From: Streptomyces sp. V4I2
GTDB lineage: Bacteria > Actinomycetota > Actinomycetes > Streptomycetales > Streptomycetaceae
Reading direction: 5' to 3'
DNA: 64,000 bases
Assembly: GCF_030817655.1 (NCBI RefSeq)
Contig: NZ_JAUSZM010000003.1
Location: 3,472,001 to 3,536,000, forward strand
Below are positions 16,841 through 25,438 of the stretch, in pieces. The notes beneath the pieces were generated by a model. The model saw nothing but the letters and a program-made list of their open reading frames with translations, ran no database searches and was not told the origin of the DNA. The position numbers and the translations under genes are program-made. Positions within the stretch are counted from its first letter, which is position 1; each line of letters opens with the position of its first letter.

Positions 16841-17483
16841 TGACCGCCCCGTCACCCACGGCCTCCACCCGCACCTCCGTCAGGTCCCGCACCAGCGCGT
16901 CCGGCCCATGGAAACCGGCCCTCGACCCCACACCGACGACCCGCATCCCGGCCGCGCGGCCGGCCTGGATGCCGGCGCCGGAGTCCTCGAAGACGATGCA
17001 GTCGGCCGGGGCGACGCCCAGTTCGGCGGCGCCCTTGAGGAACCCCTCGGGGTCGGGCTTGCTCGCGCCGACGGACTCGGCGGTGATCCGGACGTCGGGC
17101 AGGCCGAGGCCCGCGGCGGTCATCCGCGCGGTGGACAGCGGGACGTCGGCGGAGGTGACCAGGGCGTGCGGCAGCCCGTGCAGCGAGGCGAGGAACTCGG
17201 CGGCGCCCGGGATGGCGACGACGCCGTCCATGTCGGCGGTCTCCTCGGCGAGCATGCGCGCGTTGTCGGCGTGGTTCTGCTCCATGGGGCGGCCGGGCAG
17301 CAGCAGCGCCATCGAGGCGTGCCCCTGGCGGCCGTGGACGACCTTCATGACCTCGTCCCCGTCCAGCGCGTGCCGGTCGGCCCAGCGCCGCCAGATGCGT
17401 TCGACCACGGCGTCGGAATTGACCAGGGTGCCGTCCATGTCCAGCAGGAGGGCGCGGGCGGTGAGCACGGCGGTGGCCGTCAT
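16824..17483 (-). CDS. HAD-superfamily sugar-phosphate phosphatase
   Basis: This 219-aa protein has the HAD motifs LLLDMDGTLVNSD (nucleophile and acid Asp), VTSADVP (motif II), the Lys in SKPDPEGFL, and FEDSGAGIQAGRAAGM (motif IV). Its cap between motifs I and II is of the beta-phosphoglucomutase/DOG phosphatase type, so small phosphorylated sugars are likely substrates. ATG 17483 has GGAG 8 nt upstream. It is followed by a field of duplicated 3'-end sequence. Confidence 0.85.
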   Translation of the reverse strand: MTATAVLTARALLLDMDGTLVNSDAVVERIWRRWADRHALDGDEVMKVVHGRQGHASMALLLPGRPMEQNHADNARMLAEETADMDGVVAIPGAAEFLASLHGLPHALVTSADVPLSTARMTAAGLGLPDVRITAESVGASKPDPEGFLKGAAELGVAPADCIVFEDSGAGIQAGRAAGMRVVGVGSRAGFHGPDALVRDLTEVRVEAVGDGAVRVCVG

Positions 17484-17544
17484 CGGCAGCTCCAAGACGC
17501 GGGGCAGCGGGGCGGGTGGGTGAGCCCCGGGGGAACAAGGCGGC

Positions 17545-17574
17545 CCCGCCCGCCGGTCAGGGAAAACGGGCGGG
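17545..17574 (-). terminator. Hairpin after the GDT1 gene
   Basis: CCCGCCCG pairs with CGGGCGGG around a 14-nt loop, about 95 nt after the stop codon of the GDT1-family gene and before the HAD gene. It has no clear U tract, which is common in actinobacteria. Confidence 0.5.
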
Positions 17575-17667
17575 AGCCACTTTGTTCCTCCACGGTACAA
17601 AACAGAACCGGCTTCCCGCCACCGTCTGACGCAACAGTTCACTCACGGTTCAGCTCACGCGGCGCGT

Positions 17668-18255
17668 TCACCCGGCCACGGCCTCCCACAGCGACCACAC
17701 CCCGAGGCCCAGCATCAGCAGCGCCGCGACCTTGGTGATCAGCCGCAGCGGAACCCGCTTCATCAGGGCTTTTCCGCCGACGATGCCGAGTCCGGCCACC
17801 GCCCACAGCGCGAGCACCGCGCCGAGGCCGACGGAGAGGGGGTCGTCGTAACGGGCCGCGAGGTTCGCCGTCATGATCTGGGTCAGATCGCCGAACTCGG
17901 CGACCAGGATGAGCATGAACCCGGCGCCCGAGACCTTCCAGAAGGACTGGTTCTCCGGCTTGCGGACCTCCGCGCCACCATCGGCCCCGTCCCTCGTCAT
18001 CAGCAGCACAGCCGCGCCGCCGAGGAAGAGCACACCGGTCAGGGCGTGCACGAGCTGCTGCGGCAGGAGCGTCAGCACGCTGCCGGCCGCGACGGCGAGC
18101 GCGACATGCAGCGCGAAGGCGGCGGCGGCGCCCGCGAAGACGTAGGAGGCGCGGTAGCGGGTGCCGAGGACGAGGCCGGCGAGCGCGGTCTTGTCCGGCA
18201 GCTCGGCGAGGAAGACGACGCCGAAGACGAGCGCCGTCACGGTGAAGCTGATCAA
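17668..18255 (-). CDS. GDT1/TMEM165 (UPF0016) family manganese exporter
   Basis: This 195-aa membrane protein has six helices and two copies of the family motif E-x-G/P-D-(K/x)-T: AELPDKTALA near residue 18 and AEFGDLTQIM near residue 120. These form the cation-binding site; bacterial members (MneA, Mnx) export Mn2+. The upstream manganese riboswitch supports this. Start TTG 18255 gives the normal N-terminus and has GAGGA close by; GTG 18240 is an alternative. The gene stands alone. Confidence 0.88.
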   Translation of the reverse strand: MISFTVTALVFGVVFLAELPDKTALAGLVLGTRYRASYVFAGAAAAFALHVALAVAAGSVLTLLPQQLVHALTGVLFLGGAAVLLMTRDGADGGAEVRKPENQSFWKVSGAGFMLILVAEFGDLTQIMTANLAARYDDPLSVGLGAVLALWAVAGLGIVGGKALMKRVPLRLITKVAALLMLGLGVWSLWEAVAG

Positions 18256-18336
18256 GGGTCCTCAATCGGTCGGGGCTGCCCCACCGAGAGCACTGCATCC
18301 GTCGGACGGGACACCTCGGCACGGCAGCGCACACGT

Positions 18337-18360
18337 CATCCGTGCCGTACGGCACGGATG
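18337..18360 (-). promoter_or_regulatory. Perfect 24-nt palindrome, probable riboswitch expression platform
   Basis: A 12-bp perfect inverted repeat (CATCCGTGCCGT and its complement) lies between the riboswitch aptamer and the GDT1 start codon, 81 nt from the start. It could fold into a transcription-blocking hairpin whose formation depends on the aptamer. No U tract follows, so the mechanism is open. Confidence 0.5.
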
Positions 18361-18370
18361 TGCACTGCTT

Positions 18371-18480
18371 GCCGAAGGTCTCGCTGGCCGATCCACCAAG
18401 GGATCCGCCTCCGGGCGCCGGCTCAGACGAGCTGAGCAGTATGTCGACGGTCCGGCGAAGAGCTACTCCCCTTCTGCGCC
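18371..18480 (-). ncRNA. yybP-ykoY manganese riboswitch
   Basis: On the minus strand the leader shows the conserved elements in order: AAGGGGAGTAGC (18462-18473), GTCGACATAC (about 18438-18447), then GCGAGACCTTCGGC (about 18372-18385). These correspond to loops L1 and L3 of the yybP-ykoY aptamer, which bind Mn2+ and Mg2+ and activate exporters. The downstream gene is a Mn exporter family member, a known target. TACTAT at 18485-18490 is a plausible -10 box just upstream. Confidence 0.85.
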
Positions 18481-18493
18481 GTCCATAGTACTT

Positions 18494-20001
18494 GAATCCT
18501 CCCCTCCCTGAAGGGAAGGGGATTCCTGGCTCAGGCCGCCTCCTGGAGCAGCGCTCCAGGAGGTCTTCCGCCATCAGCACCAGCCGGGTTGAGACCAGCC
18601 CGGACGAGCATCACGCGTGCGGAGTTCTTGTCCCTCGGAGAGGAGGCTCCGCACGCGGTGCAGGTGTAGGTGCACTCACCCAACGGCAGTGCGTGCTTGG
18701 CTCTCGCATCGCAGTGCGCGCAGTCCATCGTGGTGTGCGCAGGGTGTACGAGGCGGATGTCCCGCCCGTGCTTGCGGCCCATCTCGACCAGAGCGGCCTT
18801 GGTGGCACCGATCGCGGCGTCAGCGGCCTTGCGGGCCATGGTGGTCCTGGCCAGGAACTTCGGGCGGAAGTCCTCGACAGCGATGGCGTCGTGGTCACGG
18901 ACCACCTTCTTGGCCCACTTGCGGCCGGTGTCCTCACGCTGCCTGGCGACCTTCTTGTATGCCTTCGCCCGCAGTTTCCTCGCCTCGCGGTAGCCCTTCG
19001 ATGCCGGTTGTCCCGTCTTCGGCTTGCGACGGGCCATCATCCGGTCGTACCGGCTCAGCTTCTCCTGGGCCTTCCTGCCGTGCTCTGGGTGCGGCAGGTC
19101 GTGCGCGTCGGACGTGGTGGTGGCGGTCTCCTTCACGCCCCAGTCGACACCGAGTGCCTGGCCGGTGGCGGGCAGCGGCTGCACCTGGGCAGGGACGACG
19201 AACGAGCAGTACCAGTGCCCGAGGCTGTCCTGGTACACGCGCACCGAGGACGGCTCAGCCGGAAGGGCCCGCGACCACACCACGGTGAGGACGATGCCGC
19301 CCGCCAGGTGCAGCCGGCCGTCCTTCAACCGGAACCCGCGCCGGGTGTAGTTGAGGCTCGGCAGTGCCTCGCGCTTCGTCTTGTACGTGGGCATCCCGGC
19401 CCGGCGCGTCATGGGCAGGCGCGCTTCGATGTCCTTGTGCGCCTTGGCGCGGGAGCGGCCGAAGTCGCGGATGACCTGCTGCTGGGGAACCGATGAGCCC
19501 GCACGCAGCCACGGCGTACGGGCGCGGGCCTCGGTCAGCATCCGGTCGAGCTGAGCCGGCCGCACGTGGCCTTCCGGCCGGCGGCCTTGTTGTGCAGGTG
19601 CACGGCCCTGGACTTGGCGACGCATTCGTTCCACACCCAACGACACCGGCCCCACTCCGCCGCCAGGGCGGTGCGGGCAGCGGACGGCACGCGCAGCCGG
19701 TAGGTGTACCGGGCATGCCCGCCCTCCGCAGCCACCCCCACCTGCCCCATCTCGCCCCCTCACAGTGCCCCGGGCCGGACACTGCGCCGTCCCGAACCCT
19801 CCGAAGGACCATACGTACGACAGCCGCACACACGCCCCCCGATCCCACAACCACCACCCCGACCAGCGACCACAGGCACAGGCGTTCGCATCACCTCGGC
19901 GATACGACAGCGGTACGGGCACTCCGCGCCCTGACCCGGACACGGCGACGCTCCGCGTCGCGACCCCCGGATGCGATTCCTCCCCGGCGTGAACGCCGGG
20001 G
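18494..20001 (-). mobile_element. IS200/IS605-type element carrying tnpB only
   Basis: A tnpB gene is flanked by two hairpins. At the right end (18494-18525) GAATCC/GGATTC arms enclose a CCCTGAAGGG core; at the left (19982-20001) CCCCGGCG and CGCCGGGG enclose TGAA. Both are followed or preceded by GGAGGA(A)T sequences typical of subterminal hairpins in this family. No tnpA is present, so it could move only with a transposase supplied in trans. Exact tips were not determined. Confidence 0.65.
18531..19750 (-). pseudogene. tnpB: TnpB (RNA-guided nuclease) gene with a frameshift
   Basis: The first frame (19750 to stop at 19535) encodes RYTYRLRVPSAARTAL and the CRWVWNECVA segment of TnpB. The rest is in another frame, from about 19580 to 18531: GVDWGVKETATT (RuvC Asp), IAVEDF (Glu), the zinc finger CAHC-16-CTAC and RDKNSARVML (last Asp). 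All RuvC residues are intact. The two parts join around AAGGCC near 19560-19575 by a one-base difference. The summed length of about 400 aa is normal. It is a recent pseudogene unless frameshifting is programmed. Confidence 0.8.
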
Positions 20002-20182
20002 CCTCCTCGCAAGAAACAGGTGAACCCTGAACCGACCCCCAGGGCCGAAAGTCCCGTCGCGAGCATAGACGTGTCATGTGCATGTCACTAGCTTCTTACC
20101 CGACGCACATCCCCCGGCAACACGGCCCCGCGAGCATTCCCTCGCTCGCACCTCAACGGCCCCACACCCCATGGGAGTTCGT
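19751..20182. other. Left end of the tnpB element and leader of the HNH nuclease gene
   Basis: These 432 bp have no convincing gene. They contain the hairpin at 19982-20001 and, to its right, the likely promoter region of the nuclease gene. The element tip probably lies between 20001 and about 20045. Confidence 0.5.
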
Positions 20183-20827
20183 ATGTCGAAGTTCTACGCG
20201 CGTCGACGCGTCAGCATACTCGCCGCGCTCACCGGCCTCATAGCCTCGGTCGGGCTTTTCAACGGCCCGACCGCCTCCGCCGCCCTCCCCACCCCGGTCA
20301 GCGGCGCCACCGCCCGCACCTACCTCGCCTCGCTCACCGTGGCGACGGAGGACCGCACCGGGTACAACCGCGACCTGTTCCCGCACTGGATCACCCAGTC
20401 CGGCACCTGCAACACCCGTGAGGCCGTCCTGAAGCGCGACGGCACGAACGTCGTCCAGGACTCCGCCTGCGCCGCCACCAGCGGCAGCTGGTACTCCGTC
20501 TACGACGGCGCCACCTGGACCGCCGCCTCCGACCTCGACATCGACCACCTCGTCCCGCTCGCCGAGGCCTGGGACTCCGGCGCCGACAGCTGGACCACCG
20601 CCCGCCGCCAGTCCTTCGCCAACGACCTGACCCGCCCGCAGCTCATCGCGGTCACGGACAACGTCAACCAGTCCAAGGGCGACCAGGACCCCGCCACCTG
20701 GATGCCCTCGCGCACGGCCTACCGCTGCACCTACGTCCGCGCCTGGGTCCAGGTGAAGTACTACTACGGCCTCTCCGTCGACTCGGCCGAGAAGACCGCG
20801 CTCACGAACTACCTCTCGGGCTGCTGA
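20183..20827 (+). CDS. Secreted HNH (DUF1524-type) endonuclease
   Basis: This 214-aa protein has a signal peptide (1-34, RRRVSILAALTGLIASVGLF ending SAAL) and a mature nuclease domain. The His-Asn-His-type core is DIDHLVPLAEAWDSGA (catalytic His about 137) with NDLTRPQLIAVTDNVNQSKGD, where Asn residues coordinate the metal. Cysteines CNTRE, DSAC, CTY and the terminal C suggest two disulfides. Such small exported nucleases degrade extracellular DNA. ATG 20183 has GGGAG at the right distance. Confidence 0.85.
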   Translation: MSKFYARRRVSILAALTGLIASVGLFNGPTASAALPTPVSGATARTYLASLTVATEDRTGYNRDLFPHWITQSGTCNTREAVLKRDGTNVVQDSACAATSGSWYSVYDGATWTAASDLDIDHLVPLAEAWDSGADSWTTARRQSFANDLTRPQLIAVTDNVNQSKGDQDPATWMPSRTAYRCTYVRAWVQVKYYYGLSVDSAEKTALTNYLSGC

Positions 20828-20948
20828 TCCCCCCGATCCCAAGTGGTCCGCGAGGATCGCCAAAGGGTCGACAAACCGTGATCTGCGGAACCTCCCCGTT
20901 CCCCTCCGTCGTTCCGTACCGTACGGGGCGACGGAGGAGGGTGATCAC

Positions 20949-22586
20949 GTGGCGGGACTGCGCCTTGGGCCACTGCTGAGGTATGCCGACGGCTCGTGCG
21001 CGACCGTCTGGGTCGAGGCGAGCCGCCCGTGCACCGCCGAGGTGCGCTGCGCCGACGGCGCCCGCGGCGAGGCCCGCACCTTCCAGGTCGAGGGCCATCA
21101 CTACGCCCTCGTCCCGGTGAGCGGCCTCACCCCCGGCACGACACGCGCGTACGAGGTGTTCCTCGACGGCACGCGCGTGTGGCCGTTGCCCGACTCCCCG
21201 TTCCCGCCCTCGGTCATCCGCACCTCCACCGAGGACGAGGCCGTCCGTGTCGCCTTCGGCTCCTGCCGCTGGGCCGCGCCCCCGGCCGGCGAGAAGGACC
21301 CCTTCGGCCCGGACGCCCTGGACACCCTCTCGGCCCGGATGGCGAGCAGTCCCGAGGGCGAACGTCCGGACGTGCTGCTGCTGTTGGGCGACCAGGTGTA
21401 CGCCGACGAGACCTCCGGCGCGACCCGCCGCTGGCTGGCCGCCCGCCGCGACCTGAGCGACCCGCCGGGCAACGAGGTGGCGGACTACGAGGAGTACACC
21501 CACCTCTATTACGAGTCCTGGCTGGACCCCGAGGTGCGCTGGCTGCTGTCCACCGTGCCCAGCTGCATGATCTTCGACGACCACGACGTCATCGACGACT
21601 GGAACACCTCCGCCGCCTGGCTCGAGGACATGCGGGCCACCGGCTGGTGGCAGGAGCGGCTGCTGAGCGGCCTGATGTCGTACTGGGTGCACCAGCACCT
21701 GGGGAACCTGTCCCCGGCCGAACTGGCCGCCGACCCGCTGTACGCGGCGGTGCGCGAAACCCCCGACGGCACCGACGTGCTGCGCGCCTTCGCCGCCGAG
21801 GCCGACGCCGACGCGGCCTCGGTGCGCTGGAGCTACCGCCGCGACTTCGGCCGCGTCCGCCTGCTGATGGTGGACACCCGGGCGGCCCGCGTCCTCGACG
21901 AGGAGCACCGCGCGATGCTCGACCCGGGCGAGGCGGAGTGGGTGCGCGAACAGGCGCTGGACGCGCCGGGTTCGTACGACCATCTCCTCGTCGGCACCTC
22001 CCTGCCCTGGCTGCTGCCGCACCTGGTGCACGACGCCGAGGCGTGGAACGCGGCGCTGTGCCGGGGCGAGAAGGGTGCCCGCTGGGCCCGCTTCGGCGAG
22101 GACCTGCGGCGCCGGGCCGACCTGGAGCACTGGGCGGCCTTCCCGGCGTCCTTCACCGCACTGACGGAGCTGCTCGCCGAGGCCGGTTCGGGGCCCCAGG
22201 CGCCGGCGACGATCCTCGTCCTGTCCGGGGACGTGCACCACGCGTACGTGGCCGAGCCGCACTGGCGTGCCGAGTCCCCCGACGCCCGGATCCTCCAGCT
22301 GACCTGCTCCCCGGTCCACAACTCCATTCCCCTGTCCATAAGGCTCGGCTTCCGCTTCGGCTGGAGCGCCCTGGCCCGCGCCCTCGGCCGCCGCTTCGCC
22401 TGGCACGCCGGCACTCCCGTCCCGCCGGTCAGCTGGCGCAAGAAGGGCGGCCCGTGGTTCGGCAACCAGCTCATGACCCTGACCCTGCGCGGCCGTTCGG
22501 CCCGGCTGCGGCTGGAGCAGGCGCGGGAGGTACGGGGCGGGAGGCCGCAGTTGGCGACGGTCACGGAGTCCGAACTCGCCCGCTGA
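20949..22586 (+). CDS. PhoD-like alkaline phosphatase/phosphodiesterase
   Basis: This 545-aa metallophosphatase shows the PhoD core: VAFGSCRWAAP, LLLLGDQVYADET, MIFDDHDVIDDWN (metal-binding DDHD), and VLSGDVHHAYVAE. An N-terminal 90-aa Ig-like domain precedes it. There is no signal peptide, unlike Tat-exported PhoD, so it is probably cytoplasmic. GTG 20949 follows GGAGGAGGG. No clear PHO box was seen upstream. Confidence 0.82.
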   Translation: MAGLRLGPLLRYADGSCATVWVEASRPCTAEVRCADGARGEARTFQVEGHHYALVPVSGLTPGTTRAYEVFLDGTRVWPLPDSPFPPSVIRTSTEDEAVRVAFGSCRWAAPPAGEKDPFGPDALDTLSARMASSPEGERPDVLLLLGDQVYADETSGATRRWLAARRDLSDPPGNEVADYEEYTHLYYESWLDPEVRWLLSTVPSCMIFDDHDVIDDWNTSAAWLEDMRATGWWQERLLSGLMSYWVHQHLGNLSPAELAADPLYAAVRETPDGTDVLRAFAAEADADAASVRWSYRRDFGRVRLLMVDTRAARVLDEEHRAMLDPGEAEWVREQALDAPGSYDHLLVGTSLPWLLPHLVHDAEAWNAALCRGEKGARWARFGEDLRRRADLEHWAAFPASFTALTELLAEAGSGPQAPATILVLSGDVHHAYVAEPHWRAESPDARILQLTCSPVHNSIPLSIRLGFRFGWSALARALGRRFAWHAGTPVPPVSWRKKGGPWFGNQLMTLTLRGRSARLRLEQAREVRGGRPQLATVTESELAR

Positions 22587-22612
22587 TCAACCCGTTACGA
22601 CCGTTTGTTGTG

Positions 22613-22655
22613 CCCGTGGCCCGTGATGCCCGTGATGCCCGTGATGCTCGTGATG
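22613..22655 (+). repeat. 9-bp tandem repeat
   Basis: Three copies of CCCGTGATG and one of CTCGTGATG (22620-22655), preceded by a partial CCCGTGG, lie between the PhoD-like and FAD genes. Confidence 0.9.
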
Positions 22656-22797
22656 CATCCCACAGTCCGTGCACCCTGGTCTCGGCTCGCTCGGCTCCCG
22701 ACGGCATGATGAGGCGGACCGTCCGCTTCCAGTGGTCGCCTCGACGCGCCCCACACGCCCGGGAGTCCCCCTCTTGCCCGCACCGACCGAGGACCAC

Positions 22798-24708
22798 GTG
22801 CCCGTCTCCGTCGCCCTGGTCGGCGCCGGACCGCGCGGCACCAGCGTCCTGGAACGCCTCTGCGCCTCGGCGCCGGAACTCCTCCCCCCCGGCGCCCGGC
22901 TGACGGTGCACGTCGTCGACCCGGCGCCGCCCGGCCCGGGCCGCGTCTGGCGGACCGCGCAGTCGCCCGAGCTGCTGATGAACACGGTGGCCTCGCAGGT
23001 GACCCTGTTCACCGACGAGAGCGTGGACTGCTCGGGACCGATCCGGCCGGGCCCGAGCCTGCACGAGTGGGCGGGCGGCACGCTCGGGCCCGACGCGTAT
23101 CCGACCCGGGCCCAGTACGGGCGTTACCTGGAGTGGGTGTTCGCACGGACGGTGCGCGAGGCACCGCCCGGGGTACGGGTCGAGACGCACGCGGCCCGCG
23201 CGGTACGCCTCGACGACGCCCCCGACGGCCTCCAGACCCTCACCCTCGACGACGGCCGCGCCCTGTCCGGCCTGTCCGCCGTCGTCCTGGCCCAGGGCCA
23301 TCTGCCGGTGGCCGCGGACACCGCCGTACGGCGGCCGGCGGCCTACGCCGAGCAGCACGGCCTGTGCCACATACCGCCCGCCAACCCGGCCGACGTCGAC
23401 CTCGCGCCCGTCTCCCCCGGCGAACCGGTGCTGTTGCGCGGTCTGGGCCTCAACTTCTTCGACCACACGGCCCTGTTGACGACCGGCCGCGGCGGCCGCT
23501 TCGTACCCGGTCCGCACGGACTGCGGTACCTGCCCTCCGGCCGCGAGCCGCGCCTGTACGCCGGTTCGCGGCGCGGCATCCCGTACCAGGCCCGGGGCGA
23601 CAACGCGAAGGGCCCCTACGGCCGTCATCGCCCGCTGGTCCTCACCGACGAGGTGATCGCCGGGTTGCGCAAGCGCGCCGACTCCGGCGAGGCGCCGGAC
23701 TTCCTCGCCGAGATATGGCCGCTGGTGGCGAAGGAGGTGGAGACGGTCTACTACGAAGCGCTGGTCGGGGCCATGGAGTTCGGCATCACGGAGTTCGCCG
23801 CCACGGGGTACGCGGCCTCGGACTTCCGGGACCGTTTCCTGGCCACCGCGCACGGCAGTCCCCAAGAGGCCGCCGTACTCGAGGAGTTCGGGGTGGCGCC
23901 GGCCGACCGCTGGTCCTGGGACCGGATGTCCCGCCCGTACGCGGGACGCGCCTTCGCCGGCCCCGGTGCCTGGCGGGACTGGCTGCTCGCACACCTCCGC
24001 GAGGACGCCGCCCAGGCCGCCCTCGGCAATGTCGCCGGCCCGCTGAAGGCCGCCCAGGACGTGCTGCGCGACCTGCGCAACGAGCTGCGGCAGATCGTCG
24101 ACCACGGCGGGCTCGCGGGCGCCTCCCGCCGGGACCACCTGGACCGCTGGTACACCCCGCTCAACGCCTTCCTGTCCATCGGCCCGCCCCGGCGCCGCAT
24201 CGAGGAACTGGTCGCGCTGGTGGAGGCGGGCGTGGTGGAGGTGCTCGGGCCGCACCTTGAGGTCCGCGAGGAGGACGGGGCGTGGGTGGCGCACTCCCCG
24301 GAGGTGCCGGGGTCCGCCGTACGCGTCACCACGCTCATAGAGGCGCGGCTGCCGGAACCGGATCTGCGACGCACGGCCGACGAGCTGCTGGCCCGGCTGC
24401 TGAAGACCGGACAGTGCCGGCCCCACACCGTGGACGGTTACGAGACCGGGGGGTTGGACGTGACACCGCGGCCGTACCGTCTGCTGGACCGCCAGGGCCG
24501 GGCGCACGCACGGCGGCTGGCCTTCGGGGTACCCACGGAGGGCGTGCACTGGGTGACCGCGGCGGGCGCCCGTCCTGGTGTGGATTCGGTCACGCTTTCG
24601 GACGCGGACGCGGTGGCGAGAGCGGCCCTACGTGCGGCCTCGGCCGAGACGGAAGGGAAAGCAGAGGCAAACCGATGGCCAAATGTTGAACTTGCAACCA
24701 TCGATTAG
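22798..24708 (+). CDS. FAD/NAD(P)-binding protein (HI0933/YdhS-type oxidoreductase)
   Basis: This protein of about 636 aa begins with a dinucleotide-binding loop VALVGAGPRGTSVLERL. It has LLMNTVASQVTLFTDES, an internal VVLAQGHLPV segment and GLGLNFFDHTALLT, all typical of the FAD-NAD(P)-binding family PF13454. Reaction unknown. The start is uncertain: GTG 22798 has GAGGA only 4 nt away, while TTG 22774 in frame has GGGAG 8 nt away. The stop codon overlaps the candidate iron box of the next gene. Confidence 0.75.
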   Translation: MPVSVALVGAGPRGTSVLERLCASAPELLPPGARLTVHVVDPAPPGPGRVWRTAQSPELLMNTVASQVTLFTDESVDCSGPIRPGPSLHEWAGGTLGPDAYPTRAQYGRYLEWVFARTVREAPPGVRVETHAARAVRLDDAPDGLQTLTLDDGRALSGLSAVVLAQGHLPVAADTAVRRPAAYAEQHGLCHIPPANPADVDLAPVSPGEPVLLRGLGLNFFDHTALLTTGRGGRFVPGPHGLRYLPSGREPRLYAGSRRGIPYQARGDNAKGPYGRHRPLVLTDEVIAGLRKRADSGEAPDFLAEIWPLVAKEVETVYYEALVGAMEFGITEFAATGYAASDFRDRFLATAHGSPQEAAVLEEFGVAPADRWSWDRMSRPYAGRAFAGPGAWRDWLLAHLREDAAQAALGNVAGPLKAAQDVLRDLRNELRQIVDHGGLAGASRRDHLDRWYTPLNAFLSIGPPRRRIEELVALVEAGVVEVLGPHLEVREEDGAWVAHSPEVPGSAVRVTTLIEARLPEPDLRRTADELLARLLKTGQCRPHTVDGYETGGLDVTPRPYRLLDRQGRAHARRLAFGVPTEGVHWVTAAGARPGVDSVTLSDADAVARAALRAASAETEGKAEANRWPNVELATID

Positions 24709-24723
24709 GCCGACCTAACCTGG
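24692..24723 (+). promoter_or_regulatory. Promoter with probable iron box (DmdR/IdeR-type operator)
   Basis: -35 TTGCAA (24692-24697) and -10 TAACCT (24716-24721) are 18 bp apart. Between them, TTAGGCCGACCTAACCT starting at 24705 matches the DtxR/IdeR consensus TTAGGTTAGSCTAACCTAA at 13 of 19 positions and keeps TTAGG and CTAACCT. Streptomyces DmdR proteins use the same motif. This suggests iron-dependent repression of the DoxX gene. Confidence 0.55.
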
Positions 24724-24796
24724 GTCACTCACTCGGTTCCGTCCCCCAGACCGGTCCTCTCCCCACGGACCGGCCCGACCGAAGGAGTACCCCCAC

Positions 24797-25249
24797 ATGA
24801 CGGCACGGCTCAACAGCGCCCAGCCGTACGCCCTCGGCCTCTTCCGCATCGTCGTCGGCCTGCTCTTCGCCTGCCACGGCGCCTCCTCGCTCTTCGGCGT
24901 CCTCGGCGGCACCGACGGCAGCGGCGGCACGGTCGAGACCGGCGCCTGGCCCAACTGGTACGCGGCCGTGATCGAGTTGGTCGGCGGCTCGCTCGTACTG
25001 ATCGGCCTCGGCACACGCGCCGCCGCGTTCATCTCCTCGGGCGCGATGGCGTACGCGTACTTCAAGGTCCACCAGCCCAACGCCCTGTGGCCGATGGAGA
25101 ACAGCGGCGAGGGTGCGGCGATGTTCTGCTGGGCCTTCTTCCTGCTGGTCTTCACCGGCTCCGGCGCCTTCGGCCTGGACCGGCTGTTCGCCAAGCGCTC
25201 CACGGCGGCGCAGAAGCCGGCCACCGAGCACACGCCGGTGGCGGCCTGA
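24797..25249 (+). CDS. DoxX family membrane protein
   Basis: This 150-aa protein has four helices in the DoxX pattern: ALGLFRIVVGLLFACHGASSLFG, then IELVGGSLVLIGLGTRAAAF and a third and fourth segment ending FGLDRLF. DoxX proteins act with respiratory or redox partners; MauE- and DoxX-like relatives modify thiols. GAAGGAG precedes ATG 24797. It is monocistronic, with a candidate iron box upstream and a strong hairpin downstream. Confidence 0.85.
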   Translation: MTARLNSAQPYALGLFRIVVGLLFACHGASSLFGVLGGTDGSGGTVETGAWPNWYAAVIELVGGSLVLIGLGTRAAAFISSGAMAYAYFKVHQPNALWPMENSGEGAAMFCWAFFLLVFTGSGAFGLDRLFAKRSTAAQKPATEHTPVAA

Positions 25250-25277
25250 TCCTCGGCAACTGCGTTGCATGCACGAC

Positions 25278-25313
25278 GGCGCCCGTTCCCGCGGCTCACG
25301 CGGGGCGGGCGCC
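25278..25313. terminator. Hairpin terminator after the DoxX gene
   Basis: GGCGCCCG...CGGGCGCC with an inner CCCGC/GCGGG pairing forms a 13-bp stem 28 nt after the stop codon. Confidence 0.7.
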
Positions 25314-25438
25314 GTTCCCGCGAGAGGGGCAGCCGGGTGAACATGTCGTGCCGAACACACGAGCCCCCGGTGAATGTCCTGCCAGACCCCGGGCGTACGC
25401 TGTATGGCTGTTAACACGGGGGATCACGGGGAGTTCGG

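Noticed and set aside
20870..20948. PHO box before the PhoD-like gene
   Set aside because: No pair of GTTCACC-like direct repeats was seen.
22613..22655. Possible CRISPR array
   Set aside because: Units are 9 bp with no spacers; it is a simple tandem repeat.
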